Origin: Aliikangiella coralliicola
Lineage (GTDB): Bacteria > Pseudomonadota > Gammaproteobacteria > Enterobacterales > Kangiellaceae
Direction of reading: 5' to 3'
DNA length: 64,000 nt
Assembly (NCBI RefSeq): GCF_007004725.1
Contig: NZ_ML660171.1
Span: forward strand, 124,001 to 188,000
Shown here piece after piece: positions 25,939 through 34,735 of this stretch. A program made the position numbers and the translations under genes. Every line of letters starts with the position of its first letter. Positions within the stretch are counted from its first letter, which is position 1. The notes beneath the pieces are model-generated. The model was not told the origin of the DNA, did no database searches, and saw only the letters and a list, made by a program, of their open reading frames with translations.

Positions 25939-27105
25939 ATGAATGATGAAATGAAGTTAAAATTTGATAGTTTGGTGATCCATGGTGGGCAGAGTCCTGA
26001 TCCGACAACGGGTGCAGTCATGCCGCCAATATACCAGACTTCTACCTATGTTCAGTCCGCGCCGGGTGAACATCAGGGGTTTGAATATTCTCGTTCACAA
26101 AACCCCACTCGCTTTGCCTACGAAAGGTGTGTCGCAAGTTTAGAAGGCGGCACTCGCGGATATGCTTTTGCTTCTGGGATGGCGGCGACTTCGACTATTC
26201 TCGAATTAGTTAATACTGGCGATCATGTTATTGCTATGGATGATTTATACGGCGGCACTTTTCGACTGTTCGATAAAGTCCGTAAACGGTCCGCCGGAGT
26301 ACACTTCGACTTTGTTGACTTAACTGATATTGAAAAGTTGGAAGCAGCGATTAAACCGGAAACCAAGATGATTTGGGTGGAAACGCCGACAAACCCAATG
26401 TTGAAATTAGTTGATTTGCAGGCGATTGCAGAAATAGCGAAGTCGAAAGGGATTATTACCGTTGCAGACAATACTTTCGCAACGCCTTACAATCAAAAGC
26501 CACTCGATTTTGGTATCGATATAGTTATGCATTCTGCGACCAAGTATATTAATGGACACTCCGATATGGTCGGTGGTGTGGCAGTGGTGGGAGATAACGC
26601 TGATTTGGCTGAACAGCTGGCATTTTTACAAAACTCTTGTGGCGCGATTGCTGGACCATTCGATAGTTATCTGGCGCTTCGAGGATTAAAAACGCTCGCA
26701 ATTCGGATGAGTCGACATAATGACAGCGGTATTCGAATTGCTCAATGGTTGACGGCACATCCAAAGGTTGACGCGGTTTATTTTCCAGGCTTACCTGAGC
26801 ATCCTCAATTTGATCTTGCTAATCGACAAATGAAGGGCTACGGGGGAATGATTTCTATCCTGGTGAAAGGCGGGCCAAAAGCGGCCAGTCAGTTTATGCA
26901 AAACCTTAAAATTTTTGCGTTAGCTGAAAGTTTGGGCGGGGTTGAGAGCCTGGTTAATCACCCAGCAATAATGACTCATGCGTCCGTGCCCAAAGATGTT
27001 CGTAAAAAGCTTGGTATCGAGGACAATCTTGTTCGTTTATCGGTAGGAATTGAAGATGTTGAAGATCTGATTGAAGATATTCGACAGGCACTTGAAAAGC
27101 TTTGA
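25939..27105 (+). CDS. Cystathionine gamma-lyase/gamma-synthase family PLP enzyme (388 aa)
   Basis: Cys/Met-metabolism PLP enzyme. The Schiff-base Lys is K202 in S-A-T-K-Y-I-N-G-H; the phosphate-binding R-x-x-N-P-T segment and the S-L-G-G-V-E-S-L block are present. With the CBS-type gene before it, the likely job is splitting cystathionine to cysteine, ammonia and 2-oxobutyrate, allowing homocysteine to be turned into cysteine. A gamma-synthase or homocysteine-producing role cannot be excluded by sequence. The leader lacks a strong ribosome site. Confidence 0.88.
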   Translation: MNDEMKLKFDSLVIHGGQSPDPTTGAVMPPIYQTSTYVQSAPGEHQGFEYSRSQNPTRFAYERCVASLEGGTRGYAFASGMAATSTILELVNTGDHVIAMDDLYGGTFRLFDKVRKRSAGVHFDFVDLTDIEKLEAAIKPETKMIWVETPTNPMLKLVDLQAIAEIAKSKGIITVADNTFATPYNQKPLDFGIDIVMHSATKYINGHSDMVGGVAVVGDNADLAEQLAFLQNSCGAIAGPFDSYLALRGLKTLAIRMSRHNDSGIRIAQWLTAHPKVDAVYFPGLPEHPQFDLANRQMKGYGGMISILVKGGPKAASQFMQNLKIFALAESLGGVESLVNHPAIMTHASVPKDVRKKLGIEDNLVRLSVGIEDVEDLIEDIRQALEKL

Positions 27106-27115
27106 TTAAGGCTCC

Positions 27116-27138
27116 CCGGTTAACGCAACGTTAGCCGG
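27116..27138 (+). terminator. GC-rich hairpin after the cystathionine gamma-lyase gene
   Basis: CCGGTTAACG at 27116-27125 and CGTTAGCCGG at 27129-27138 form a 10-pair stem (one G-T) with loop CAA, 11 bases after the stop. The T-tract after it is poor. Confidence 0.5.
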
Positions 27139-27435
27139 CGTCTTGTTACTAAATAATAGTTGTGGTTGTCAAAGTGCCGACTAAATGTATTGCTGTAACT
27201 AACTAGTCGAGAATATTCGAGATTAATTAACTTAAGTAAACCTGTCAAATAAGCCGGTGGTTTTGTTATTTGTATTGGTGAATCAGTTATCGAGTAAGTT
27301 ATTTTTGAGCGGTAGTTGTGGTTTTTATTCCACTGTTTTTTTATTTTGCGAGTGATAACTTGCTACTTGCGTGTTTTGCTCAGTAGCGGGTTATTCGTTA
27401 TTTGGCTTTGTGTTAATGACGTCTCTTAAATGATA
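27139..27435. other. AT-rich gap between hairpin and small minus-strand gene
   Basis: I see no gene, repeat or strong promoter here. It is T-rich and separates the transsulfuration operon from genes on the opposite strand. Confidence 0.3.
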
Positions 27436-27612
27436 TCAACTAACACGTTTTAACTTATTCATACTGCGTAAGTAAAACGAAATTTCATGTTCGGCGGAGC
27501 GCCTGCTTGGAAACGGGCCCATATCCAGCCCTTCTCTTGTAGCAAAGTACCAGCCACTGGATTTATGAAAAATACGATCACTCTTTGGAGGGTCTTGTTT
27601 TAATGTAGCCAT
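27436..27612 (-). CDS. Small conserved protein, DUF6316-like (58 aa)
   Basis: A minus-strand frame from ATG 27612 to TGA 27436 with AAGGA 8 bases upstream. The pattern S-D-R-I-F-H, G-W-Y-F-A-T-R-E-G, then M-G-P-F-P-S-R and an E-H-E-I helix follows a small family of about 60-residue gammaproteobacterial proteins that I recall as DUF6316. The function is unknown. It is read in the same direction as the following EAL gene but lies beyond its end. Confidence 0.7.
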   Translation of the reverse strand: MATLKQDPPKSDRIFHKSSGWYFATREGLDMGPFPSRRSAEHEISFYLRSMNKLKRVS

Positions 27613-27703
27613 CTTTCTGATCCTTTATCTTTTAGTCCATTATACATCTGGTCCAATGATAGAATTGTACCGAGACTAAACGTTGTTGACTAGCGGACAT
27701 TTG

Positions 27704-30325
27704 CTAGCTGGTTTGTGAGACATTGTCCATTGTTTCACTTTTTAACGGTAACCAAAGCTCTGGTTTGTGAATATGGTACCCTTGAGCGTAGTCTATTCCG
27801 ATGTTTGTCAATTGGTTAAGAATCGTCTCGTTTTCTACGAACTCGGCGACGGTTTTAATGCCCATCTGGTTCGATATTTTATGAATGGCCTCGATAAATG
27901 CGTAGTCATTTGGGTTCGATTCAATGTCTTTAACAAAAATTCCGTCGATTTTTAGATAATCGATCGGTAGTTTTTTCAAATAATCAAACGAGGCGAGACC
28001 TGTTCCAAAGTCATCCAGGGAAAAGGAACATCCTTTAGATTTCATTGCGTGCATAAAATCAAGTGCATTATCCAGATAGGAGATTGCTGAAGTTTCGGTC
28101 ACTTCAAAATTAATTCTATCGGGGGATATTCCATATTCACTAAACAGTCTATTCACAAATGAAATAATCTTTTTATCACTTAATGTTTTACTGGAAATAT
28201 TAATATTGTAATGGGCTTGATCGTCTGAGTTAAGTTCTGCTAAGTGGGCAAATGTATTTCGAATAACCCATTGGTCGATTTTTGCCATTGAACCATATTT
28301 TTCTGCTGCCGGAATAAAGTGAACAGGGGCGACAGTTTTACCTGTGTTATCCACCATTCTAATGAGTATCTCATATTTTTGCGGACCGTTTTTTGAAGAG
28401 TTTGTCGGTGTTATTTTTTGACGATAAAGTATGAACCTTCCGGTGTTAATGGCCTTTTTTAAATCGACGAATTGAGTAATTTCTTCGGCATGCTTTTTAA
28501 CTTCAGGATCATCGGTTTGATAGTACTGGGTTATATTGGTACCTTTCGTTTTGGCGAGTCGGCAAGCATGGTCGGCAGCAGATAATATCTCGTTAATATC
28601 TGAAAAATTCTCATCGATGATAACGACTCCTAAGCAAATGCTCGCCGTTAGCGTTTCGTTTTTCCAGATGAATTTGAAGTCTCGTATTAGTTTTTTAATA
28701 GTGTCACAGACCGCTTTAATTTCTTCGGTATTCGTTTTTTGTAAAATAATAGCGAACTCGTCGGCGCTTAAACGTCCAAGGTTATGATGAGGATCGACTG
28801 ATTGGCGTAGCAAAATAGCTATGCGTTTTAAGAACTCATCTCCTGCTTCAAATCCGTGAGATGAATTTAAAAGCTGAAATTTATCCAGGTCAATTAAAAT
28901 GATGGCCGATTGCTCTGCAGTATGATTTGATTTAGTGCTGAGAAGTAATTGGCTGAGTATTTTTTCTAATTGTCTGCGGTTGATTAAACCGGTTAAACTA
29001 TCACGACTTTCGTGAAATACTAAACGCTTTGACAACTCAATTGCAGTTGAAAGATCTTCTAGTGTAATGGTGTAACCATCGAGTTGGTTTTGCTGATCAT
29101 AAATTGACGATATTCTGACAGCAACCTGGATGTCACTTCCTGATTCAAGCCTTAGTGTCAAATTGGCATATTCGGTTATTCTATTATTTTTAAATGCATC
29201 AAGTATTTGCGGAAATTGAAGTGACTCATCGTTTGAGAGATTAAATAATTGACAGGCATCAGAGAAAACGGAACCGATGATTTCACTTTTATTTTTGTTA
29301 ATCAGAGTTGCAGCTCTACTATTGGCAAAGGTAATTTTACCGTGACAATCAATCGAGAAAACTGCTTCATTAACTGAGTTGATGATTGTTTCTGCTTGTT
29401 TCCGAGAATGACTTAGCTGAATTTCAGCCTGGTATTTTGATTCGAGGTTTCGTTTTATCAGGTTTAACGCAAGATAAAGTAAAATAGTGACGACACTCCA
29501 GGTGGTAAATGATTGCATGAGTGCCGTTTTCAATAACCCTGACTTGGTTTCCGGGTCGAGTCTAATTGCAATATTCCATCGTGTATCCGGGATTTTTTGC
29601 GCGTGTTCAAACTCGGCCAATGCATTTGGACTCAAGTGGCGTGACTGAGTGAGTTCACTTTCAGGCTCAGTAGAGACTTCAATGAAGCCTTGTTTATCGT
29701 CGCGTAATAAAAATAATTGCTGGTAGGGTAGTTGGTATTTATTCAGTAGCTCGGTAATAAATCCGATATTGAAAGCGACAAACAGGTAACCGTCACTTGG
29801 CTGCTTCTCGTTTCTCGGCTGAATGAGGTCATAATGAACCGAGGTTTTACTTCGGTGTAGAAAAAGTCTTTGTTGTCTGCCTGAGTTGACTGTTTCCATC
29901 ACTTCTTCCTGGCAGTCGTCTAAAAAGTTTCCTGTTATGTGCTGTAGCAAGTTTTTGCCAGTGGGAGAGATTAAAGTGAATAGACGACTGCTTGGAAAGT
30001 CCTTTCTTATTTCTGCTAGCAAAGTTAAATAGGTTTTTTCATCGATGTTATTGTTATCATTATAAGCATTGTCAAAATTCACTTTATTGTTACTATGAAT
30101 TAGTGCCATTTTGAGCCGTTGAGTATTGAGTTTCTGTGAAAGTTCTTTGAGTATGGATTGGCTCACCGAGGCCATCATGTCTTGTTGATAATCATACTGA
30201 ACTCGGCTAATAAATACCGCCTGCAATAGCAATAAAATGGCAAAGCAAAATACCGCTAGCGCAAATAATCGGCGAAGTGCTTTTATCTGGTTTTCTTTTT
30301 GTGACAGCAAAAAATCGGTAGGCAT
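27704..30325 (-). CDS. Membrane PAS-GGDEF-EAL protein with degenerate GGDEF (873 aa)
   Basis: One membrane helix near the start (about 20-40) and another around 275-300 enclose a large periplasmic sensor; a PAS-like domain follows (about 325-440). The GGDEF signature is S-A-D-E-F at 520-524, so cyclase activity is probably lost and the domain may only bind GTP. The EAL domain keeps E652 (E-I-L), D-D-F-G-T-G and Q-G-Y-H, so it probably hydrolyses c-di-GMP. Start ATG 30325 is preferred over GTG 30352; neither has a good ribosome site. Confidence 0.88.
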   Translation of the reverse strand: MPTDFLLSQKENQIKALRRLFALAVFCFAILLLLQAVFISRVQYDYQQDMMASVSQSILKELSQKLNTQRLKMALIHSNNKVNFDNAYNDNNNIDEKTYLTLLAEIRKDFPSSRLFTLISPTGKNLLQHITGNFLDDCQEEVMETVNSGRQQRLFLHRSKTSVHYDLIQPRNEKQPSDGYLFVAFNIGFITELLNKYQLPYQQLFLLRDDKQGFIEVSTEPESELTQSRHLSPNALAEFEHAQKIPDTRWNIAIRLDPETKSGLLKTALMQSFTTWSVVTILLYLALNLIKRNLESKYQAEIQLSHSRKQAETIINSVNEAVFSIDCHGKITFANSRAATLINKNKSEIIGSVFSDACQLFNLSNDESLQFPQILDAFKNNRITEYANLTLRLESGSDIQVAVRISSIYDQQNQLDGYTITLEDLSTAIELSKRLVFHESRDSLTGLINRRQLEKILSQLLLSTKSNHTAEQSAIILIDLDKFQLLNSSHGFEAGDEFLKRIAILLRQSVDPHHNLGRLSADEFAIILQKTNTEEIKAVCDTIKKLIRDFKFIWKNETLTASICLGVVIIDENFSDINEILSAADHACRLAKTKGTNITQYYQTDDPEVKKHAEEITQFVDLKKAINTGRFILYRQKITPTNSSKNGPQKYEILIRMVDNTGKTVAPVHFIPAAEKYGSMAKIDQWVIRNTFAHLAELNSDDQAHYNINISSKTLSDKKIISFVNRLFSEYGISPDRINFEVTETSAISYLDNALDFMHAMKSKGCSFSLDDFGTGLASFDYLKKLPIDYLKIDGIFVKDIESNPNDYAFIEAIHKISNQMGIKTVAEFVENETILNQLTNIGIDYAQGYHIHKPELWLPLKSETMDNVSQTS

Positions 30326-30419
30326 AGTGGTAAGTATAGATACAAATACCACTTTAAGTAGTAGTGTATGTTAATTATTTGTCCATAATCGTTAATAAGT
30401 ATTAGCAGCTATAAAGTAA

Positions 30420-30767
30420 TTATTCCAGCTCTTTGTTTTCGGTTAATCGACTGTCAATGCTTATCGATTGATCAGGTTTATGTTCGGGGTGTTTGCCTTG
30501 AAGGAAGTAGGCGAAAGCAATTATTTTTGCCACAGCTAAGTAGAGTTCTCTGGGAATTTCTTCACCGAGTTCGAGTCGGCCGAGAACGTCAATTAGCAGC
30601 GGATCATTGTGGATGTGAATGTCGTGCTCTTTGGCTGAGTCGATAATTTGCCGGGCAAGTTCGCCGGTTCCTTTAGCCACCAGTTTAGGGGCGTTTTCAC
30701 CATCATATTTAAGCGCTGCTGCCTTTTGCGACCCCAGCTTTTGATTGCTTGAGTTGCCGGCGTTCAT
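30420..30767 (-). CDS. FlhB C-terminal-like protein (FlhX type), 115 aa
   Basis: Corresponds to the cytoplasmic C-terminal part of the flagellar export switch FlhB: the A-L-K-Y-D strand, G-x-G-E-L-A-x-x-I and P-L-L-I-D-V-L are recognisable. The N-P-T-H autocleavage motif and the membrane part are absent, as expected for free-standing FlhX proteins that can substitute for the FlhB fragment. It overlaps the upstream FliK-like gene by 4 bases (ATGA), so the two are co-expressed. Probable role: modulating export substrate choice. Confidence 0.85.
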   Translation of the reverse strand: MNAGNSSNQKLGSQKAAALKYDGENAPKLVAKGTGELARQIIDSAKEHDIHIHNDPLLIDVLGRLELGEEIPRELYLAVAKIIAFAYFLQGKHPEHKPDQSISIDSRLTENKELE

Positions 30768-32668
30768 ACTCGGATATCCACGGAATGCTCATCATTGTTA
30801 AGCAGGTTATCAGGGACTATACCTTGTTGCCCGGAAATTTCATCGATATCGAGTCCAGAAAGAAATAGCGTGTTTTTTAGTCGATGTAAGTTATCTTCTA
30901 AAAGTTTAGCGGTGGTTTCTTCTTGCGCAAAAAAGTGAGTGGTAATCCGCTGGTTTTTCAGGGTCACTCGAGCAAACATTGGGCCGAGCGGCTCTAGGTC
31001 AAACTTGATTGTAACCGCCCAGCTTTTACTTGATTTTGATTGAGCTTCGTTTTGTTTCAAGTCAAACAATAATTCAAAGGAATCAATTTGACCATCACGT
31101 AAAATTGGCAGGTCAAAGAGAAACTGTTGAAGCGGCATTAATTCGCTTCTCAAGCTGAGTAGTTGGTTGGTTTCAATGCGGTTAATAACGGCGCTGGCAG
31201 CTTTTATCAATTCGTTAATATGTTTTCGTTGTATATCGAGCAGAACTGTTTCTTGCTCTTTAGTTAATCGCTGGTTTTTTCCGATTAATAGTGATTTTTG
31301 AGAGTCTATCAATTTTCGCAATAGCGGAGAACTAACGTTTGATTGTTCCGCCTTTGCGGAAGACGAAACGCCACTATTGCCTTCCGCTACAGAAGCGCTC
31401 ACAGGTGTTTGTGCATTTTGAGTGGTAGATGTTTGCGGTTGCGAATTTGGGCTAAGCTGGGAAATCAATTGACTGATGAGGTTTTGAATTCTGATTGGTT
31501 GTGAACTCGTCCCCGTTAAACTCTTTAAAAGCGTTTGTAGTGATTGCTTAAGTTGGAGTGTTAAAAGTTTTAGATCCTCCCCGACCTTTACTGCCGTTCC
31601 ATTTTGACTATTAGACTGATGGAGTTGGGACTCAAAAAAATTACCACTTGATGTTAACCGTTGGCTAATTGCTGTTGGCTGGTTGCTTTGATTAAAACCA
31701 ATCACCTGGCTAATTTTTTCAGCTGTTCGAAATAGTATTTCTAGCTGCTTAACCGTTGTTTTGTTAATAGCCGAGCCAACGATTGGTTGGCGCTCAGAAT
31801 TTTCAGTCTTTAGATTTTTAGACGAGGGGACAGGTAAGTTGAGCGTTTTAGTGAGTAACTCGCTTAATGCCGCTTTATCAAGATTGATTGGCGGGTTACC
31901 AGGTTTGCCCGCCACTTGGTTTTCGTTCTGATTCGCAAGTAATTGATGGATGCCTGTTGTTAATTTTGACAGGTTGTGAGCCAGTTGGTTTGATTCAACA
32001 GGTTTACTTTTTAATAACAATGATATCGCCTGCTTAATTGTTAAATTATCGCTTTGAGTTAATATTTTATTGGAGTCTATTTGGCTATTCGGGGAAACGG
32101 ATTTTGACTGAGTGAGCGAGGCACTTCTAGCTGTCAAAGTTTTGTTGAGCGCGGCTTTGTCAACGCTGGGGGAATTGGTTGATTTAACCAAAGGTGCATT
32201 TTCCGACAAGCTCTTTTCTGATGAAGGATTTGCTGCAAGCGTCGTTTTTAAAGATTCTGCTAATTTCGGATTGCCCGCCAATTTTAGTTGTTTGGTGAGT
32301 TGAATGGTTTGAGCGTCAATTAATTTCGCATTTTGAAAGACTAGTCGAGCTATTGGTGATTGTTTCGCCCGATTATCTGGTGTAGTCGAGATATCAATTA
32401 TTACCAGGTTGTTTTGCGTTGCTATTTTGACGCTTGCGTTATTCTGGGTGATATTCGCGAAATCCTTGATAGCGCTAGTTGGCAGCTGTAATTGACGTAA
32501 AATGGACGACGGCGTTAAATCTAGCTTAACAGGCGAGTTTGAATTGATAGCCAGACGTTGAATTAGCAGCGGATTATTGGCTAGTTTTTCGATCAGCTGG
32601 ATGATTTTAGGGTCCAGAGGCAAGTTTCGAAGCTGTGAGATTTCGTTTTCAAGGCTAGAAATTTGCAA
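30764..32668 (-). CDS. FliK-like flagellar hook-length control protein (634 aa)
   Basis: The long Ser/Gln/Asn/Thr-rich N-terminal part of about 480 residues is low-complexity, as in FliK rulers. The C-terminal 120 residues have the FliK-type globular domain with L-G-P-M-F-A-R-V-T-L and an amphipathic helix after it. FliK measures hook length and triggers the export switch through FlhB. Coupled with the FlhX gene. No other flagellar genes are nearby, so this is an orphan pair away from the main flagellar cluster. Confidence 0.8.
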   Translation of the reverse strand: MQISSLENEISQLRNLPLDPKIIQLIEKLANNPLLIQRLAINSNSPVKLDLTPSSILRQLQLPTSAIKDFANITQNNASVKIATQNNLVIIDISTTPDNRAKQSPIARLVFQNAKLIDAQTIQLTKQLKLAGNPKLAESLKTTLAANPSSEKSLSENAPLVKSTNSPSVDKAALNKTLTARSASLTQSKSVSPNSQIDSNKILTQSDNLTIKQAISLLLKSKPVESNQLAHNLSKLTTGIHQLLANQNENQVAGKPGNPPINLDKAALSELLTKTLNLPVPSSKNLKTENSERQPIVGSAINKTTVKQLEILFRTAEKISQVIGFNQSNQPTAISQRLTSSGNFFESQLHQSNSQNGTAVKVGEDLKLLTLQLKQSLQTLLKSLTGTSSQPIRIQNLISQLISQLSPNSQPQTSTTQNAQTPVSASVAEGNSGVSSSAKAEQSNVSSPLLRKLIDSQKSLLIGKNQRLTKEQETVLLDIQRKHINELIKAASAVINRIETNQLLSLRSELMPLQQFLFDLPILRDGQIDSFELLFDLKQNEAQSKSSKSWAVTIKFDLEPLGPMFARVTLKNQRITTHFFAQEETTAKLLEDNLHRLKNTLFLSGLDIDEISGQQGIVPDNLLNNDEHSVDIRV

Positions 32669-33178
32669 TGTAAAGGCCCGAGGTTGGAAGTCATAATGAT
32701 GATATTAAAATTATAGCTGTAAAAAGACTTTTTTGCGCTCCAAAATATATAAATTCTTTAAAAATCAGTTGGTTGGTCGTTTTTTTGAGTACGCTATTTT
32801 TGCGATGAAAAGCTCATAAAAGCCTTGATATTAAGAATTTTTGGTGAAAACTTGATATTTTTGTGATTGTGTCTACCTTGATTGATGGTGCTTAAGACAA
32901 GGATTTTTCAGTATATTTACTGAGTTTAGCCTTCTAGATAGCAAATCTTTTGCTAGCTGCGTTGTAACGAGTGACATTTGTGACGAATTGCACGTTTTTC
33001 TGTTGCAAAATTCCCTAGTCTGATGCATCTTAAGTTATGGGTATTTCCGACATACTCATAATTTAATAATAATATTCTAATAATTGTAGTGGCGGTTCTC
33101 GTCTAATTATTTACATAACAATGAATTACCTGGACGGTGGGAGATATATTCAATATCGGCAGGTGTAACATTTAGAGA
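32669..33178. other. AT-rich intergenic region between divergent fliK-like and Cys-rich genes
   Basis: No gene seen. It is strongly AT-rich with runs of T and must hold promoters for both divergent genes. No specific operator was recognised. Confidence 0.3.
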
Positions 33179-33217
33179 AAGCCCGACTCTTTGAGATACC
33201 CAAATGAAATCGGGTTT
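33179..33217 (+). promoter_or_regulatory. Leader hairpin before the EGKCG-repeat gene
   Basis: AAGCCCGA at 33179-33186 can pair with TCGGGTTT at 33210-33217 (one G-T pair) around a 23-base loop, followed by TGTTTATTT. This looks like a terminator or attenuator in the leader, 32 bases before the start codon. Function is inferred. Confidence 0.35.
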
Positions 33218-33249
33218 GTTTATTTAATAATATTAGGAGCAAAACTCTC

Positions 33250-33633
33250 ATGAAAAAACTATCTAAAATTGCGGCACTAGTCGGTTCAATTTTGTTAGCG
33301 ACGATGTATTTCGGCACAGCGTCAGCTGAAGCTAATCCTTTTGCAAAAGCTGATCAGGTTCAAACTGTAGCCGGAGACGGAAAAGACGCCAAATGCGGTG
33401 AAGGCAAATGCGGCGGAGACAAGAAAAAGAAAGGTGAAGGCAAGTGCGGCGAAGGCAAGTGCGGCGGCGACAAAGCTAAGAAGAAAGGCGAAGGCAAGTG
33501 CGGCGAAGGTAAATGCGGCGGCGACAAAAAGAAAAAGAAAGGCAAAGAAAAATGTGGTGAAGGTAAATGCGGAGACAAAAAGAAAAAGAAAGGCGAAGGT
33601 AAATGCGGCGAAGGTAAATGCGGCGGTAAATAA
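33250..33633 (+). CDS. Exported EGKCG-repeat protein, HvfA-like copper-binding RiPP precursor candidate (127 aa)
   Basis: A 26-residue signal peptide ending A-S-A is followed by five near-identical units of 13-18 residues, each with two K-C-G motifs and, in units 1-4, a poly-Lys linker. There are 10 Cys in total; 8 of them sit in exact E-G-K-C-G pentapeptides and 2 in variants (D-A-K-C-G, K-E-K-C-G). E-G-K-C-G is the motif that in Haemophilus HvfA is turned into oxazolone/thioamide copper ligands by the MNIO enzyme HvfB with HvfC. No such partner lies in this window, so this is an orphan precursor or a plain metal-binding protein. AGGAGC lies before the start. Confidence 0.85.
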   Translation: MKKLSKIAALVGSILLATMYFGTASAEANPFAKADQVQTVAGDGKDAKCGEGKCGGDKKKKGEGKCGEGKCGGDKAKKKGEGKCGEGKCGGDKKKKKGKEKCGEGKCGDKKKKKGEGKCGEGKCGGK

Positions 33634-33662
33634 TTAATTACCCACCAAATTTATTGAGTGCT

Positions 33663-33699
33663 AAATCCATAGTTTGAGTTTCAAGCTATGGATTTTTTT
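33663..33699 (+). terminator. Strong intrinsic terminator after the EGKCG-repeat gene
   Basis: A 15-pair stem (33663-33677 with 33681-33695, one G-T pair) with a 3-base loop, followed by a T-run. It isolates the gene as a single transcript. Confidence 0.9.
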
Positions 33700-33994
33700 A
33701 TGTCACCTATCTCTCGATATTTGCTTTTCTGAATTTAGGAAAAGGTTCTTTAGTTCATGATAAGTTCTCAATTTTAGTGCAAAATATAATGCGCAAATTT
33801 TAATCAATTCGATAATCTTTTTTACTGTAATATTTAATTGAAGTTGATCATAAAAATATCACCTTTATTGACTAGTTGAAGTGTCAATTTTCAAATACAA
33901 TGCAAAGTTTCGTGTTCGATGAAACTGTCGGGGCGTTTTTGTGTCGAATATGAAAATTAATGCAGTTGCTAAAAATCTCAGGACTACAAACACA

Positions 33995-34735
33995 ATGAAC
34001 AAAAGAATTACTACGATTGGACGAATAGCAGTACTAGTTACTTTTGCTGCGTTAGGCGGATGCGCCACTACCACAGAACCTAATAAGGATGACCCTTGGG
34101 AGGGATGGAACCGAGGAGTTTATAAATTTAATAAGGCACTTGATACTGCAATAGCAAAACCAGTTACCAAGGGTTATAAAGCGATAACACCCGATGTTGT
34201 AGAAAAAGGTGTTTCAAATATTTTCTCAAACCTGGCTGACGTGCCAACAATGATTAATAATTTGCTTCAGGGTAAGGTTACAGACTCTGCTTCTGACCTG
34301 GGTCGCTTCGTCTTAAATACGACGGTTGGGCTCGCTGGCATATGGGATCCGGCGTCAAAATTAGGGTTGGAAAAACATGATGAAGATTTCGGGCAGACCC
34401 TTGGCGCATGGGGAGTGGGCAGCGGGCCTTATGTAATGTTACCTTTAGTCGGGCCTTCAACATTAAGAGATACTGCCGCATTGATTGTCGACGCTCAAAT
34501 GGACTTAATCAACGAGATTGATCACAAGCGGACTCGCTATGAGGTTAAAGTACTGCAGATGATTGATGGTCGCGCCAGGTTAATGGCGTTAGAAGATCAA
34601 TTGGAAGATGCAACCGATGAGTACGCGTTCATTCGGGATGTCTATTTACAAAATCGACGCTACAAAGTGTTGGATGGAGACATACCATTCGAAGAAGAGT
34701 GCGAAGAGGAAGATGAGGAAGATTGCGAATTTTAA
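33995..34735 (+). CDS. mlaA: MlaA (VacJ) outer-membrane lipoprotein (246 aa)
   Basis: MlaA removes mislocalised phospholipids from the outer leaflet of the outer membrane and passes them to MlaC. The lipobox L-G-G-C puts the lipid on Cys23. The D-P-W-E-G-W-N-R segment just after it, F-V-L-N-T-T-V-G-L-A-G-I-W-D-P-A and G-P-Y-V-M-L-P-L-V-G-P-S-T-L-R-D are the family core. ATG 33995 gives a compact lipoprotein signal; an ATG at 33950 is in frame. The C-terminus is unusual: about 14 residues, nearly all Glu/Asp, with two Cys. Confidence 0.92.
   Translation: MNKRITTIGRIAVLVTFAALGGCATTTEPNKDDPWEGWNRGVYKFNKALDTAIAKPVTKGYKAITPDVVEKGVSNIFSNLADVPTMINNLLQGKVTDSASDLGRFVLNTTVGLAGIWDPASKLGLEKHDEDFGQTLGAWGVGSGPYVMLPLVGPSTLRDTAALIVDAQMDLINEIDHKRTRYEVKVLQMIDGRARLMALEDQLEDATDEYAFIRDVYLQNRRYKVLDGDIPFEEECEEEDEEDCEF

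Noticed and set aside
33398-33637. 79-residue Ala/Lys-rich plus-strand frame inside the EGKCG-repeat gene, and a Pro/His-rich minus frame
   Set aside because: Both are produced by the repeat structure of the real gene in other frames; they lack signals of their own.
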